Notes: generated from the sequence alone by a model not told the origin. DNA of 64,000 nucleotides from Anthropogastromicrobium sp050944455 (GCA_050944455.1 JBMNRC010000006.1:52722-116721), one strand, 5' to 3'; shown: positions 34,949 through 43,521, counted from the stretch's first letter. Translations and numbers: made by a program.

Positions 34949-35575
34949 TCAGATTTTCTGATACACGCGGTTTACGGCTTCCGTGAAAATCACGTAGGAA
35001 AGTTTGTCTGTTCCCGCCTCACGCGCCTTCTGGGACAGGAATTCTTCGCGGAGCTTATCTGACAGTCCCCTGCGGTTAATTGCCTGAACGCGGGCTTTAG
35101 TCTGCGACAGATCCGGCGCTTCATTCCAGATTGCGCGCGACAGCCGTTTGTCGTGGATCAGCCTGTAATATTTTCCGCCCCGTTCCCAGAGAATGCCGAG
35201 ATCGATATGGAAAGGCCCGTCTTTCGGATTTCGAAGATAATAAGTCAGGGAAGACGTAGAATCTTTTCCATAGGAGAATGAAAGGCCAGGCTTGCGGTGA
35301 AGAATACCATCAGCGAGGGAGCGGATCTGATTTTTGAGGGTCAGGAGATCCCCGCTGGCATAGGGTTCCGGGATCCGGTGCAGAATAAGATTGTAGTCCA
35401 GATCAAACCCGCCGGAACTGTCCCGGGACACCATGTTCCACATCCCGCTTCCGACTGCCAGGAACGTAGCGGTAATCCCGTACTTTTTGTGCAGGCTGCG
35501 GCAGAGATCGGTAAGAAAATCCGAGCAGAACATCCGGTACGGCTTCAGCTCCTGTTTCGATACCATTGGATACAT
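34949..35575 (-). CDS. Polymerase-beta-type nucleotidyltransferase-like protein
   Basis: This 208-residue protein has the three-carboxylate layout of the nucleotidyltransferase superfamily: VGSG...SGGFDLDYNLIL (G-S helix and Asp pair) and a later Asp in FHIDLGILWE. It lacks an evident companion HEPN or antitoxin gene. The start at MYPMVSKQEL is set by AAGGAG. A near-perfect promoter lies upstream, suggesting constitutive expression. Substrate is unknown; relatives add nucleotides to antibiotics, tRNA or proteins. The neighbouring genes suggest an accessory setting. Confidence 0.68.
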   Translation of the reverse strand: MYPMVSKQELKPYRMFCSDFLTDLCRSLHKKYGITATFLAVGSGMWNMVSRDSSGGFDLDYNLILHRIPEPYASGDLLTLKNQIRSLADGILHRKPGLSFSYGKDSTSSLTYYLRNPKDGPFHIDLGILWERGGKYYRLIHDKRLSRAIWNEAPDLSQTKARVQAINRRGLSDKLREEFLSQKAREAGTDKLSYVIFTEAVNRVYQKI

Positions 35576-35629
35576 TTTTACTCCTTCTTTCCCCAAGCCG
35601 GCCATTCCTCATCATTGAGAAATCGTTTG

Positions 35630-35658
35630 ATTATATCAGCAGGAGTGTGAAATTTCAA
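35630..35658 (-). promoter_or_regulatory. Promoter of the nucleotidyltransferase gene
   Basis: Minus-strand TTGAAA (35653-35658) and perfect TATAAT (35630-35635) are separated by exactly 17 bases, 55 bases ahead of the start codon. Confidence 0.88.
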
Positions 35659-35813
35659 TAGAGCCTGACAAAAATCCGGTACCGCCCGCCGGAACGCCTC
35701 TGTCCGCTCTCTCTGCTTTTACCGTTCTCCGGACATAGCAATACCCCGGGCAGTTTTCATATTTCTAAATCCTGCCTGGGGCAGCATATTATTTTGGTTC
35801 AGACGGGGGTACT

Positions 35814-36595
35814 TTATTCTGTCTTTATTGCTTCGATTGTCTGATACAGACAGCGGAACCGGATCCCCCGGTAAATTCCTTCTTTGTCCTGATGGTGATG
35901 TCCGAAATACCATTCCTTCACAGGGATCTGCTCATTTGCAATGATATCCAGTATGCGGTCGAAATGTTCCGATACAGGCGTCGATCCGGGGCTTCCGACG
36001 TCAACGGGATCAAGCGCCGAGCCCGGCGCCTCATGCGTGACAATAACGTCCGGCCGTTCCCGCCGAAGCGTCTCTTCTGCATGCTCCCATTCTTTATCTG
36101 ACGGGATCTCCCCCGGCCACCAGGATTCAAATGGCGTTCTCCATTCTTTGTCATGCGACTCCGCACCGCCCATGCACCAGATCTTATGCCCGCCGATATG
36201 AAGGACTTCTCCGCGCATGACATGATAGACATGCGGACGGTCTGATGGCACTCTGCGCCGAGGAATTCGGCCTTCGGATATTCCGCGAGAGCCTCGTGAT
36301 TCTCATGGTTTCCGTCGATGAAAACGGTCGTAAATTTCCGGTTTTCGTACGCATTGAGCAGGTATTTGTCCGACTTATGCTCATTTCCGTACTCATCGCG
36401 GCGATGCCACACGCAGCCGAAATCGCCGGCTATGATCAGGATATCTTCCTGATCCATCTGTCTCTGCTCTGGAAAATGCTCTGTATTCAGTTTTTCCCAG
36501 TCGATGTCGCCGTGCGTATCTCCTGTGATACAGATATAGGGATGCAAAACAAGTGCCTCCGGATTTATAAGCTTAGGGTATCTGATCTTCCTCAT
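35814..36595 (-). pseudogene. Metallophosphoesterase, frameshifted
   Basis: Two overlapping frames together make one calcineurin-like phosphoesterase of about 260 residues. The first frame (from MRKIRYPKL, with AGAGG upstream) gives GDTHGD, GDFG and GNHEN; the second (from about 36250 down) gives THEAPG and GHHH. The frame changes close to 36240-36255 (after the GAECHQTV segment, before HVYHVMRGEVL). No slippery heptamer was recognised, so this looks like a single-base indel or a sequencing error rather than programmed shifting. Active-site residues are otherwise intact. It would hydrolyse phosphoesters with two metals if repaired. Confidence 0.85.
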
Positions 36596-36735
36596 ATGAC
36601 AAACCTCTTTTCGGAATATCTCATATCCGGGCACTAATTGAAAAGTTAAAAGCGCCGACGGTATAAACGAATGATCAGTCAGGAAAGGGAAAGTACCCAT
36701 TGGATATTCAGGGAATCTCTGTTGATGCCCTTATC

Positions 36736-36830
36736 CTATACGTCCTGTTTCCATTTGTCAAAGGCTTCTGATCCCCTCGCGAACAGCAGAATCTTCCCTC
36801 CTTCACTGCTGAATTCTTCTATTGCCCTGT
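36736..36830 (-). pseudogene. 3' remnant of an unidentified gene
   Basis: In one minus-strand frame the segment encodes VHRAIEEFSSEGGKILLFA followed by RGSEAFDKWKQDV and a stop. It resembles a real protein C-terminus (alternating hydrophobic strand, charged end) but no start or ribosome site is visible, and the adjacent frame belongs to the ABC ATPase remnant. I could not identify the source gene. A macrodomain or partner of the sirtuin is possible but not shown. Confidence 0.4.
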
Positions 36831-37052
36831 GTACCCGGCAGCTGCAGCTCCTTCCGGCAGACGCAGTCCGCATGCAGCGCCGCTGAACTCACAGCCGCCT
36901 ACCCGGTCTTCGCTGAGAAAACAGGTATGTCTTTCACGCCGGACAAGCTTTGCGACAAATTCGTTGGCAGGATGCCGGAGAATATTTGCCGGTGTATCGT
37001 ACTGCTGAATTTCACCGTGATCCATGATGAATACCTCCTGTACACGTTCAGC
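36819..37052 (-). pseudogene. C-terminal remnant of an ABC transporter ATPase (OpuCA/ProV-like)
   Basis: Directly after the sirtuin stop, in the same frame, come about 43 residues typical of osmoprotectant or betaine ABC ATPases: VFIMDHGEIQQYDTPANIL followed by RHPANEFVAKLV. The Walker and signature motifs are absent, so it is only the tail of a former gene. The distal part (GCEFSGAACGLRLPEG) is not family-like. An internal AGGAGG before ATG GAT CAC could by chance start translation. It marks a recombination or deletion joint exactly at the end of the sirtuin gene. Confidence 0.75.
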
Positions 37053-37997
37053 TTATAATTTTTTTCTCAAAGCGTGCAGAACATCTGCAATATTCTGATT
37101 GATACACAGCGAACGCGACTGCAGCGCCTGCGGTGCCGCTGCTTCTCCCATATTCAGACAGGCATAGAATGCCCTGGGATTCCTGTCTGCTTCCTGCCAG
37201 AAATTAAATTTGATTATCGTCGGGGTGTTCGCTCCGACTCCAAGCTCCAGGTAGAGAACATGCATATTCTCATGACGCCGGACAAAATCCTGATACCTGC
37301 CCTGCGCTGCATACCATCCGTCATCCTGCACGAACGTATCATCACAGCGCAGATTGACCGTCATATCACTGCCGTCATCCGGGCATTTCGGAATGAGTTC
37401 CGACGGTATCTCCATCTTCAGTCTGCCGTCTTTCGGCACCTGGAAAACTCCATTCTCATCTCTGACAAATCCCTGTGCTTCCATCATTCTGCGGATGATT
37501 TCTTCGTTGTCATAGGTCTTCTTAATCTTCGGGTTCACACTCTGAAGCAGACCATAATCACCCTGTGTATAGAACAGCCTTTTTTTATCGAATCCGTTCA
37601 GCTGAAATTGATGATCCACGTTTGTTGTCAGCACAAAATAATCTTTGTCCTTCACCAGCGAAAGAAGTGTTTCATACACATCAGAAGGAGCTTTCACATA
37701 GCGGTTGTAATAGATATGACGGCTCCACCATGCCCAGTAGGTTTCCCTGTTTTCAAACGGATAAAACCCTCCGAAATACATATCCCTGATTCCGTATTTC
37801 TGTGCGAAATCCCCGAAGTATTTCTGAAATCTTTCGCCAGAATATGTCAATCCGGCGGCGGTGGAAAGACCGGAACCCGCGCCGATCATAATCGCATCCG
37901 CCTGATCTATCTGATTTCCAAGAATTTCGATCTGTCTGTCAGAACTTTCCGTAATACCGCTGGACATTCTTCCAAATATATCTGATACAAACATCAT
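37053..37997 (-). CDS. Class M (SirTM-like) sirtuin
   Basis: This 314-residue Sir2-fold protein has the NAD loop GAGSGLSTAAGLTYSGERF, followed by the class-specific DMYFGGFYPF, the ribose-binding TTNVDHQF and, where other sirtuins have the catalytic HG, a YTQGDYG segment with Gln. This His-to-Gln change and the GGFYPF motif match the SirTM group (sirtuins usually encoded beside macrodomain, GcvH-like and lipoate ligase genes), which act as protein ADP-ribosyltransferases. None of those partners is present here. The start overlaps the stop of a 31-residue membrane peptide as ATGATG, with AGGAGG inside that peptide gene; the second ATG (37994) has better spacing. Confidence 0.86.
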   Translation of the reverse strand: MMFVSDIFGRMSSGITESSDRQIEILGNQIDQADAIMIGAGSGLSTAAGLTYSGERFQKYFGDFAQKYGIRDMYFGGFYPFENRETYWAWWSRHIYYNRYVKAPSDVYETLLSLVKDKDYFVLTTNVDHQFQLNGFDKKRLFYTQGDYGLLQSVNPKIKKTYDNEEIIRRMMEAQGFVRDENGVFQVPKDGRLKMEIPSELIPKCPDDGSDMTVNLRCDDTFVQDDGWYAAQGRYQDFVRRHENMHVLYLELGVGANTPTIIKFNFWQEADRNPRAFYACLNMGEAAAPQALQSRSLCINQNIADVLHALRKKL

Positions 37998-38089
37998 TTA
38001 CCTCCTGACTTCTGTCCTGAGCGGGCATTCAGTAAAACAGCTGCAGCCGTGCAGGCAATGCTTCCGACAAAGAAACCGTTTTTCATCAT
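37994..38089 (-). CDS. 31-residue membrane micro-protein coupled to the sirtuin
   Basis: A short frame encodes MMKNGFFVGSIACTAAAV and LLNARSGQKSGGK. It has one hydrophobic helix and a basic end, and its TGA overlaps the sirtuin ATG. It lies between the promoter at 38150-38181 and the sirtuin, with a GGAAAG-like site ahead. The coupling and the composition suggest it is a real leader or micro-membrane protein, perhaps a regulator of sirtuin translation. Conservation is unknown. Confidence 0.55.
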   Translation of the reverse strand: MMKNGFFVGSIACTAAAVLLNARSGQKSGGK

Positions 38090-38149
38090 CCATGTTTCTT
38101 TCCGGCCTTTCTCACTCTCTTGAAATAAAGGGAATCTCTATTCCATATT

Positions 38150-38181
38150 TGTAATGTACATCATTACATCTTAGATGTCAA
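38150..38181 (-). promoter_or_regulatory. Sirtuin promoter with two overlapping palindromes
   Basis: Minus-strand TTGACA (38176-38181) and TACATT (38153-38158) are exactly 17 bases apart. Palindrome 1, tgtaatg/cattaca with a 5-base spacer (38150-38168), covers the -10. Palindrome 2, acatct/agatgt with a 1-base centre (38166-38178), fills the spacer up to the -35. They suggest a dimeric repressor. The 38090-38525 gap otherwise has a small gtctccggac hairpin and the nrdD terminator. Confidence 0.75.
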
Positions 38182-38370
38182 TAGTTTATTTACATCTATT
38201 TTAAATCAATTCTGTGAAAAGTTTCGCGTTATGATTTACTCCCTGCATCGCAGATGGTTTTCTCGTTCATCATATTTCTGTCAGATATTCGCCTGAGCCC
38301 AGCAGACTGAATCCTGAACCGCAAGTAGCAGGCAGAATTGCCTGGTGTAAATCAGGTCTCCGGACCTGCA

Positions 38371-38408
38371 CAAAAAAACACGGGTCCTCCCGAAGGAAAC
38401 CCGTGTTT
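38371..38408 (-). terminator. Terminator after nrdD
   Basis: On the minus strand AAACACGGGT pairs with ACCCGTGTTT and continues into a run of T residues, 117 bases after the nrdD stop. Confidence 0.92.
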
Positions 38409-38525
38409 CTCTGACAGAAAGCTTTTGTCCACCCTGTCGGCAGGGCGGATTACTGCCGCCGTCATTTATTCGTTTTATTACAGGTTATTAATCTGGCGTT
38501 CGCCTGATTCTCATCGGGCGCGCTT

Positions 38526-40706
38526 TTACAGATGCATCACTCTGTCCTTGATCTCCTGGGTGCGGCCCTGGTTCCAGTACTGCGTCCCGATGTAGCCGCA
38601 GGTCCGTCTTGCAACGTTCATCTTGCTCTGGTCGCGGTTGCCGCAGTTCGGGCACTCCCACACCAGCTTGCCGTCGGCATCCTCGACGATCTTGATTTCG
38701 CCGTCGTAGCCGCAGACCTGGCAGTAGTCGCTCTTGGTGTTGAGTTCCGCGTACATGATGTTGTCGTAGATGTACTGCATCACGGAGAGAACAGCCTCGA
38801 TGTTGTTCTGCATGTTCGGGACTTCGACGTAGCTGATCGCGCCGCCCGGGGACAGGCGCTGGAACTGGCTCTCGAACTTGAGCTTGGTGAACGCGTCGAT
38901 CTTCTCGGTGACATGGACGTGATAGCTGTTGGTGATGTAGTTCTTATCCGTCACGCCCGGGATAATGCCGAAGCGCTTCTGCAGGCACTTCGCGAACTTG
39001 TAGGTGGTGGACTCCAGCGGCGTTCCGTACAGGGAGAAGTCGATGTTGGTCTCCTTCTTCCACTTTGCGCAGGCGTCGTTCAGTCTCTGCATAACTGCCA
39101 GGGCGAACGGCGTGCCCTTCGGATCGGTATGGGAGACGCCCTTCATGTACATGGTGCACTCATACAGGCCGGCATAGCCGAGGCTGATGGTGGAATAGCC
39201 GCCATACAGCAGCTTGTCGATGGTCTCGCCCTTCTTCAGGCGGCTGAGGCCGCCGTACTGCCAAAGGATCGGAGCCGCGTCGGACAGGGTTCCCTTGAGG
39301 CGGTTGTGACGGCACATCAGGGCGCGGTAGCAGAGATCCAGACGGTCATCGAGGATCTTCCAGAACTTCTCCTCGTCCCTGCCGGAAGAACATGCAACAT
39401 CGACCAGGTTGAGGGTGACGACGCCCTGATTGAAACGGCCGTAATACTGCGGCTTGCCTGTCTCAGGGTTGACGTACGGGGTGAGGAAGGAACGGCAGCC
39501 CATGCAAGGATAGCAGTGGCCCTCGCCATTCTTGTCGACCTTGTACTGAAGCATGATCTTCTCGGAAATGTAATCCGGCACCATGCGCTTCGCGGTGCAC
39601 TGGGCGGCGAGCTTCGTGAGGTACCAGTACTTGCTGTCCTCGTGGATGTTGTCTTCCTCAAGGACATAAATCAGCTTCGGGAACGCCGGGGTGATGTAAA
39701 CGCCCTTGTTGTTCTTCACGCCGCGGATTCTCTGGCGGAGCATCTCCTCGATGATCATGACGAGGTCGTCGCGGGTGCGGCCTTCCGGAACCTCATCGAT
39801 ATACATGAATACGGTGATGAACGGCGCCTGGCCGTTGGTGGTCATCAGGGTGATGACCTGGTACTGGATGGTCTGGACGCCGCTGGAAATCTCGGTGTGG
39901 ACGCGGTCCTCGGCAATGGCGTTGATCTGCTCGTCCGACGCCTCGATTCCGGCCTCCTCCATTTCCTCACGGACCTGCCTGCGGAACTTCTGGCGGCTGA
40001 CGTCGACGAACGGCGCCAGATGGGACAGGGAAATGCTCTGCCCGCCGTACTGGGAGCTGGCGATCTGCGCGATGGCCTGCGTCGCGATGTTGCAGGCGGT
40101 GGAGAAGCTCTTGGGCTTGTCGATCATAGTTTCGCTGATGACAGTGCCGTTCTGCAGCATGTCCTCGAGGTTGATCAGGCAGCAGTTGTGCATATGCTGC
40201 GCGTAGTAGTCGGCATCGTGGAAGTGGATGATGCCCTGCTCGTGAGCCTCAACAATATCCTGCGGCAGGAGGAATCTCTTGGTGATGTCCTTGCTGACCT
40301 CGCCGGCGATGTAATCGCGCTGTACGGAGTTGACTGTCGGGTTTTTGTTGGAGTTCTCCTGCTTGACTTCCTCGTTGTTGCACTCGATCAGGCTGAGAAT
40401 CTGCTCGTCGGTGGTGTTCGCCTTGCGGACCAGCGCTCTCTTGTAGCGGTAGGTGATATAGTTTCTCGCGACATGGTAAGCGCCGTGAGACATAATCTGG
40501 TCTTCGACGAGATCCTGGATTTCCTCGACATTGAGCGCGCGGTTCATCTTGCGGCAGTGCGCTTCCACATTCGCGGAAATTTCCTCGATTTGTTCCTCAT
40601 TCAGGCGGTCGCTGGCCGGAACACTGGCGTTGGCCTTCTGAACAGCCGCCGTTATTTTGTTTCGGTCGAACGGGACCTCCGCTCCGCTTCTCTTGATGAT
40701 CTTCAT
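38526..40706 (-). CDS. nrdD: Anaerobic ribonucleoside-triphosphate reductase
   Basis: NrdD (726 residues) is the class III oxygen-sensitive reductase that makes dNTPs using a glycyl radical. An N-terminal ATP cone (residues 1-90, KIIKRSGAEVPFDRNKI) is followed by the ten-stranded barrel. Catalytic Cys residues lie in PCMGCRSFLTPYVNP and other loops. The C-terminus has a zinc site CQVCG...CPNCG and the radical Gly in RTCGYIGTQYWNQ. Length is typical. The activating enzyme nrdG is not found next to it in this window. Transcription is probably repressed by NrdR (see operator). The gene ends with a strong terminator. Confidence 0.97.
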   Translation of the reverse strand: MKIIKRSGAEVPFDRNKITAAVQKANASVPASDRLNEEQIEEISANVEAHCRKMNRALNVEEIQDLVEDQIMSHGAYHVARNYITYRYKRALVRKANTTDEQILSLIECNNEEVKQENSNKNPTVNSVQRDYIAGEVSKDITKRFLLPQDIVEAHEQGIIHFHDADYYAQHMHNCCLINLEDMLQNGTVISETMIDKPKSFSTACNIATQAIAQIASSQYGGQSISLSHLAPFVDVSRQKFRRQVREEMEEAGIEASDEQINAIAEDRVHTEISSGVQTIQYQVITLMTTNGQAPFITVFMYIDEVPEGRTRDDLVMIIEEMLRQRIRGVKNNKGVYITPAFPKLIYVLEEDNIHEDSKYWYLTKLAAQCTAKRMVPDYISEKIMLQYKVDKNGEGHCYPCMGCRSFLTPYVNPETGKPQYYGRFNQGVVTLNLVDVACSSGRDEEKFWKILDDRLDLCYRALMCRHNRLKGTLSDAAPILWQYGGLSRLKKGETIDKLLYGGYSTISLGYAGLYECTMYMKGVSHTDPKGTPFALAVMQRLNDACAKWKKETNIDFSLYGTPLESTTYKFAKCLQKRFGIIPGVTDKNYITNSYHVHVTEKIDAFTKLKFESQFQRLSPGGAISYVEVPNMQNNIEAVLSVMQYIYDNIMYAELNTKSDYCQVCGYDGEIKIVEDADGKLVWECPNCGNRDQSKMNVARRTCGYIGTQYWNQGRTQEIKDRVMHL

Positions 40707-40901
40707 CTCTCTGTCCTCCCCGCCCTCGGCGGCCGCCCGGAATTTTTTCCAGCCTGCTCCTCCCGGCGTTTCTTCAGTATAATATAAAGCTCCGCAGACG
40801 TCAGGACTCCTCCCCAGGGAATAAGAAACATGGCCCGTAACTCAATCGTCCGGGTCTCTGTTTTTTCCCTCACGATATGCGGAACTCTCTTGTCATGTTC
40901 T

Positions 40902-40953
40902 ATTCTACTACATCTTGTGGTCTTGTCAATGGTTCAACCACTATATTTTGTGT
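40902..40953 (-). promoter_or_regulatory. nrdD promoter with tandem NrdR boxes
   Basis: On the minus strand TTGACA (40924-40929) and TAGAAT (40902-40907) are 16 bases apart. Read on the plus strand, ccactatattttgtgt (40938-40953) and ctactacatcttgtgg (40905-40920) fit the NrdR box acaCwAtATaTwGtgt with two and about five mismatches. Their starts are 33 bases apart, about three helix turns. One covers the spacer and -10, the other lies upstream of the -35, as in known NrdR operators. The 40707-41234 gap holds this site; the rest is AT-rich and shows no gene. Confidence 0.8.
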
Positions 40954-41234
40954 TTTATATTTCGCAACTGTCAGACAGGCACACGAAAGTATGCGCTTTT
41001 CAAAATCCGTTTTCAGAAACAAAATTCTTTTACTCTTCATTCTTTCTCTATTGTCGGTAAATTTTATGTGCTGACATGCTATTCTGTCTGTTAACAAAAT
41101 TGTGTTTTTGCATTCTTTATAGGAAAGTCATTGCCGCACAAAAGGCAGAATTCCGTCCCTCTTTTCTGCGGAACGGATTGTTGTCCGGATCCTTTGCGAT
41201 AAACTGATTCCTGCCGGGAATCTCCGGACGCGGA

Positions 41235-42632
41235 TTATTTCGCCGCGTCCCGCCGGGGGTTGACGATCTTTCCCTTCTTCAGAAGATAAAAGTAATAAAT
41301 GATAAAAAGGATCGACGTGACCACCCAGGACAGCGGATAGCTGAAGAGAACGGTCTGAACCGTGCGGTGCATCGGCACAACCGTAAACAGCCACACCAGC
41401 CGCAGCACACAGACGCCGCCGCAGGTCAGGATCATCGGGACCATCACATAGCCGATTGCCCGGAGCGTACCCGAGAAAACCTCAATGCACACATAGGTAA
41501 AGTAAGTCGGAGTCAGGAAATGCAGAATGTCCATACCGATGCTGATCACGGTGCTGTCCGTGGAGAACAGGCGATAGATATAGATTCCGAAAAAGTGCAG
41601 AAAAACGCTGAGCCCGACGGAAGCCGCCATCGCCATAGCCAGCGTGACCGCCATGCTTTTCTTGACCCGATCGATCCGGCCGGCACCGTAGTTCTGGCCG
41701 GCAAACGTCGTCACAGAAACGCCGAAGGCATTGATCATCATCCAGAATACCGCGTCAATCTTGGAGTAAGCCGTATAGGCCGCCATAGTCTGCGGTCCCA
41801 GCATGTTGATGTTGGTCTGGATAATGATGTTCGCGATTCCGTACATGACGGACTGCAGCCCCGCGGGAACGCCGATCTGGATGATTCTCCGGAAAAGATC
41901 CCAGTGAAAGCGGATTTTGCGCCATTCCAGCCGGTAGCTGTCGTTCGCGCGGACCAGGCAGACGGCCGTCATCGCCGCGCTGACCGTCTGGCTCAGCACC
42001 GTCGCCACCGCGACGCCGGTGACGCCCCAGTGGAACACCACGACGAACACAAGATCGAGGACGATGTTAACCAGGCACGTGAAGATCAGGATATAGAGCG
42101 GCCGTTTGGAATCGCCCACCGCGCGCAGGATGCCGGACGCCACGTTGTAGAAAAGATTCGGCACCATTCCCGCGAAATAAATGCGGAGATAGATCTCCGA
42201 ATACCCGATGACCTCGTCCGGGGTACTCATCCAGCGGAGCGCCTGCCCGGCGATCGCGATTCCGACGACAGTGAAGATCACACCTCCGGCAAGAGCGAGG
42301 GCAATGCCGGTGTGAACGGCCCTGCTGACGTTTTGCCCGTCCCCGGCCCCGTAAAACTGGGAGATAATGACCGTTGCGCCAGAGGACAGGCCGATAAAGA
42401 ATCCGATCAGAAGGTTGATGACGGTGCCGGACGATCCGCCGACCGCGGCAAGCTCATTGGTTCCGACAAACCGTCCGACCACCACCGCGTCCACGGTGTT
42501 GTAGAGCTGCTGAAAAACCGCGCCGAAAAGGATAGGGAAGAAAAAGATCAGAAGCTGTTTCCAGATCACGCCCTCGGTAATGTTGTTAACGGGCGTCTGG
42601 CCGGACGCTTCGCGACGGCTCTGCGCAGACAT
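41235..42632 (-). CDS. MATE-family efflux transporter
   Basis: This 465-residue MATE transporter has twelve helices with an opening LIFFFPILFGAVFQQLYN and internal symmetry between the two halves (second half starts at RIIQIGVPAGLQSVMYG). Drug or metabolite export with Na+ or H+ is expected; substrate unknown. Start MSAQSRREASGQ has AGGAGG nearby. It is separate from the MATE at 32 kb in sequence. It ends 529 bases before nrdD and is preceded by the YkgJ-like gene, same strand. Confidence 0.93.
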   Translation of the reverse strand: MSAQSRREASGQTPVNNITEGVIWKQLLIFFFPILFGAVFQQLYNTVDAVVVGRFVGTNELAAVGGSSGTVINLLIGFFIGLSSGATVIISQFYGAGDGQNVSRAVHTGIALALAGGVIFTVVGIAIAGQALRWMSTPDEVIGYSEIYLRIYFAGMVPNLFYNVASGILRAVGDSKRPLYILIFTCLVNIVLDLVFVVVFHWGVTGVAVATVLSQTVSAAMTAVCLVRANDSYRLEWRKIRFHWDLFRRIIQIGVPAGLQSVMYGIANIIIQTNINMLGPQTMAAYTAYSKIDAVFWMMINAFGVSVTTFAGQNYGAGRIDRVKKSMAVTLAMAMAASVGLSVFLHFFGIYIYRLFSTDSTVISIGMDILHFLTPTYFTYVCIEVFSGTLRAIGYVMVPMILTCGGVCVLRLVWLFTVVPMHRTVQTVLFSYPLSWVVTSILFIIYYFYLLKKGKIVNPRRDAAK

Positions 42633-42770
42633 TGAGATTCCCTCCTGTATTTAGCTGTCACCGCACCAACGGTTTTACAAAAGCAACTTCCCGGATCAGG
42701 CTCCCGGAAGCGGACGCTCCGGCCGGATAAATTCCAGGGAAACGCCGCGGATGGCTCCATGCCGCAATTT

Positions 42771-43427
42771 TCATCCTGCCCCGGGTTTTCCCGCCAGGAC
42801 CATCCTGCGGCTGAAATCCCCGTAGAAATCTTCCGGGTCATACGGCTGCGTGAAGAACATCGTCAGCAGGTTCATGGAGAGATCCCGCTGTTCGTCGCCG
42901 TGGCCCGTAAGATAACAGTGAAGTTCCCGCAGATAGGTATGCCAGGTCAGAATGTACTCCTCGTACTTTTTCAGATCCGGAATGCCGAGCCACCGGTCCA
43001 CCCGGATTTTCGCCCGGTGGGACTGACGGCACTGATCCTTCTGTATAATATACGAAAAAGTTCCGTCATGGTAGTACCTGCCGAGAGGAAACATCCGGCA
43101 GAAGCCGGGCCGGAAATCATGGACCGTGCACCTCCCTTCCGGGGAGAGAAAGCTGCACCCGCTGTCCTTTTTCACCATCAGGTGAGGCTGGATCAGGCCG
43201 TCCACGACGCCCAGCTCAATCCGGCCGTTCGCCATCAGGTCCGCAAAGTCTCCCTCGCCGGCCTTTTTGAGCTGCCACAGGTCGTAGGGGTCCAGCACAA
43301 TCGTGTCATCCACCTCATGACAGCAGGCAGAACAGCCTTTGCATCCCAGGGTATCCGCGCGGACGAGATCTCTGGATCCGTAGAGTCTCCCGTCCGAAAT
43401 TTCTGTCAAAGATTCGTTTCTGATCAT
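42771..43427 (-). CDS. YkgJ-family cysteine-cluster protein
   Basis: This 218-residue protein has the CxxCxxCC arrangement in GCKGCSACCHEVDD and a second group in GRCTVHDFRPGFCRMFP, which is the YkgJ/FliB-like cluster family, probably binding zinc or an Fe-S cluster. Function unknown. The start at MIRNESLT is fixed by the GGTGGAAG site. That site lies inside a 29-base sequence repeated 61 bases upstream, so the leader has been duplicated. The gene lies between the MATE gene and an ABC exporter gene. Confidence 0.85.
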   Translation of the reverse strand: MIRNESLTEISDGRLYGSRDLVRADTLGCKGCSACCHEVDDTIVLDPYDLWQLKKAGEGDFADLMANGRIELGVVDGLIQPHLMVKKDSGCSFLSPEGRCTVHDFRPGFCRMFPLGRYYHDGTFSYIIQKDQCRQSHRAKIRVDRWLGIPDLKKYEEYILTWHTYLRELHCYLTGHGDEQRDLSMNLLTMFFTQPYDPEDFYGDFSRRMVLAGKPGAG

Positions 43428-43431
43428 TGCT

Positions 43432-43521
43432 CTTCCACCTGTATACGCACAGGATTCCGGATTTTCGATACACATCCGGCGTCGATTAAACACTTCCACC
43501 TGTATACGCACGGGATTCCGG
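43432..43521. repeat. Duplicated 29-bp leader of the YkgJ-like gene
   Basis: Two 29-base copies (43432-43460 and 43493-43521) beginning cttccacctgtatacgcac differ at one base and carry the ribosome site of the gene. The period is 61 bases. Confidence 0.9.

Noticed and set aside
35814..36595. Programmed ribosomal frameshift in the phosphoesterase
   Set aside because: No slippery heptamer or following pseudoknot was recognised near the frame switch.
36671..37058. Short plus-strand frames opposite the ABC and unknown remnants
   Set aside because: The minus-strand reading shows real ABC family residues; the plus frames are not protein-like.
38532..40787. Plus-strand open frame of 751 codons opposite nrdD
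   Set aside because: Complementary shadow of an unmistakable nrdD; composition (many Val, Leu, Asp, His in runs) is not protein-like.
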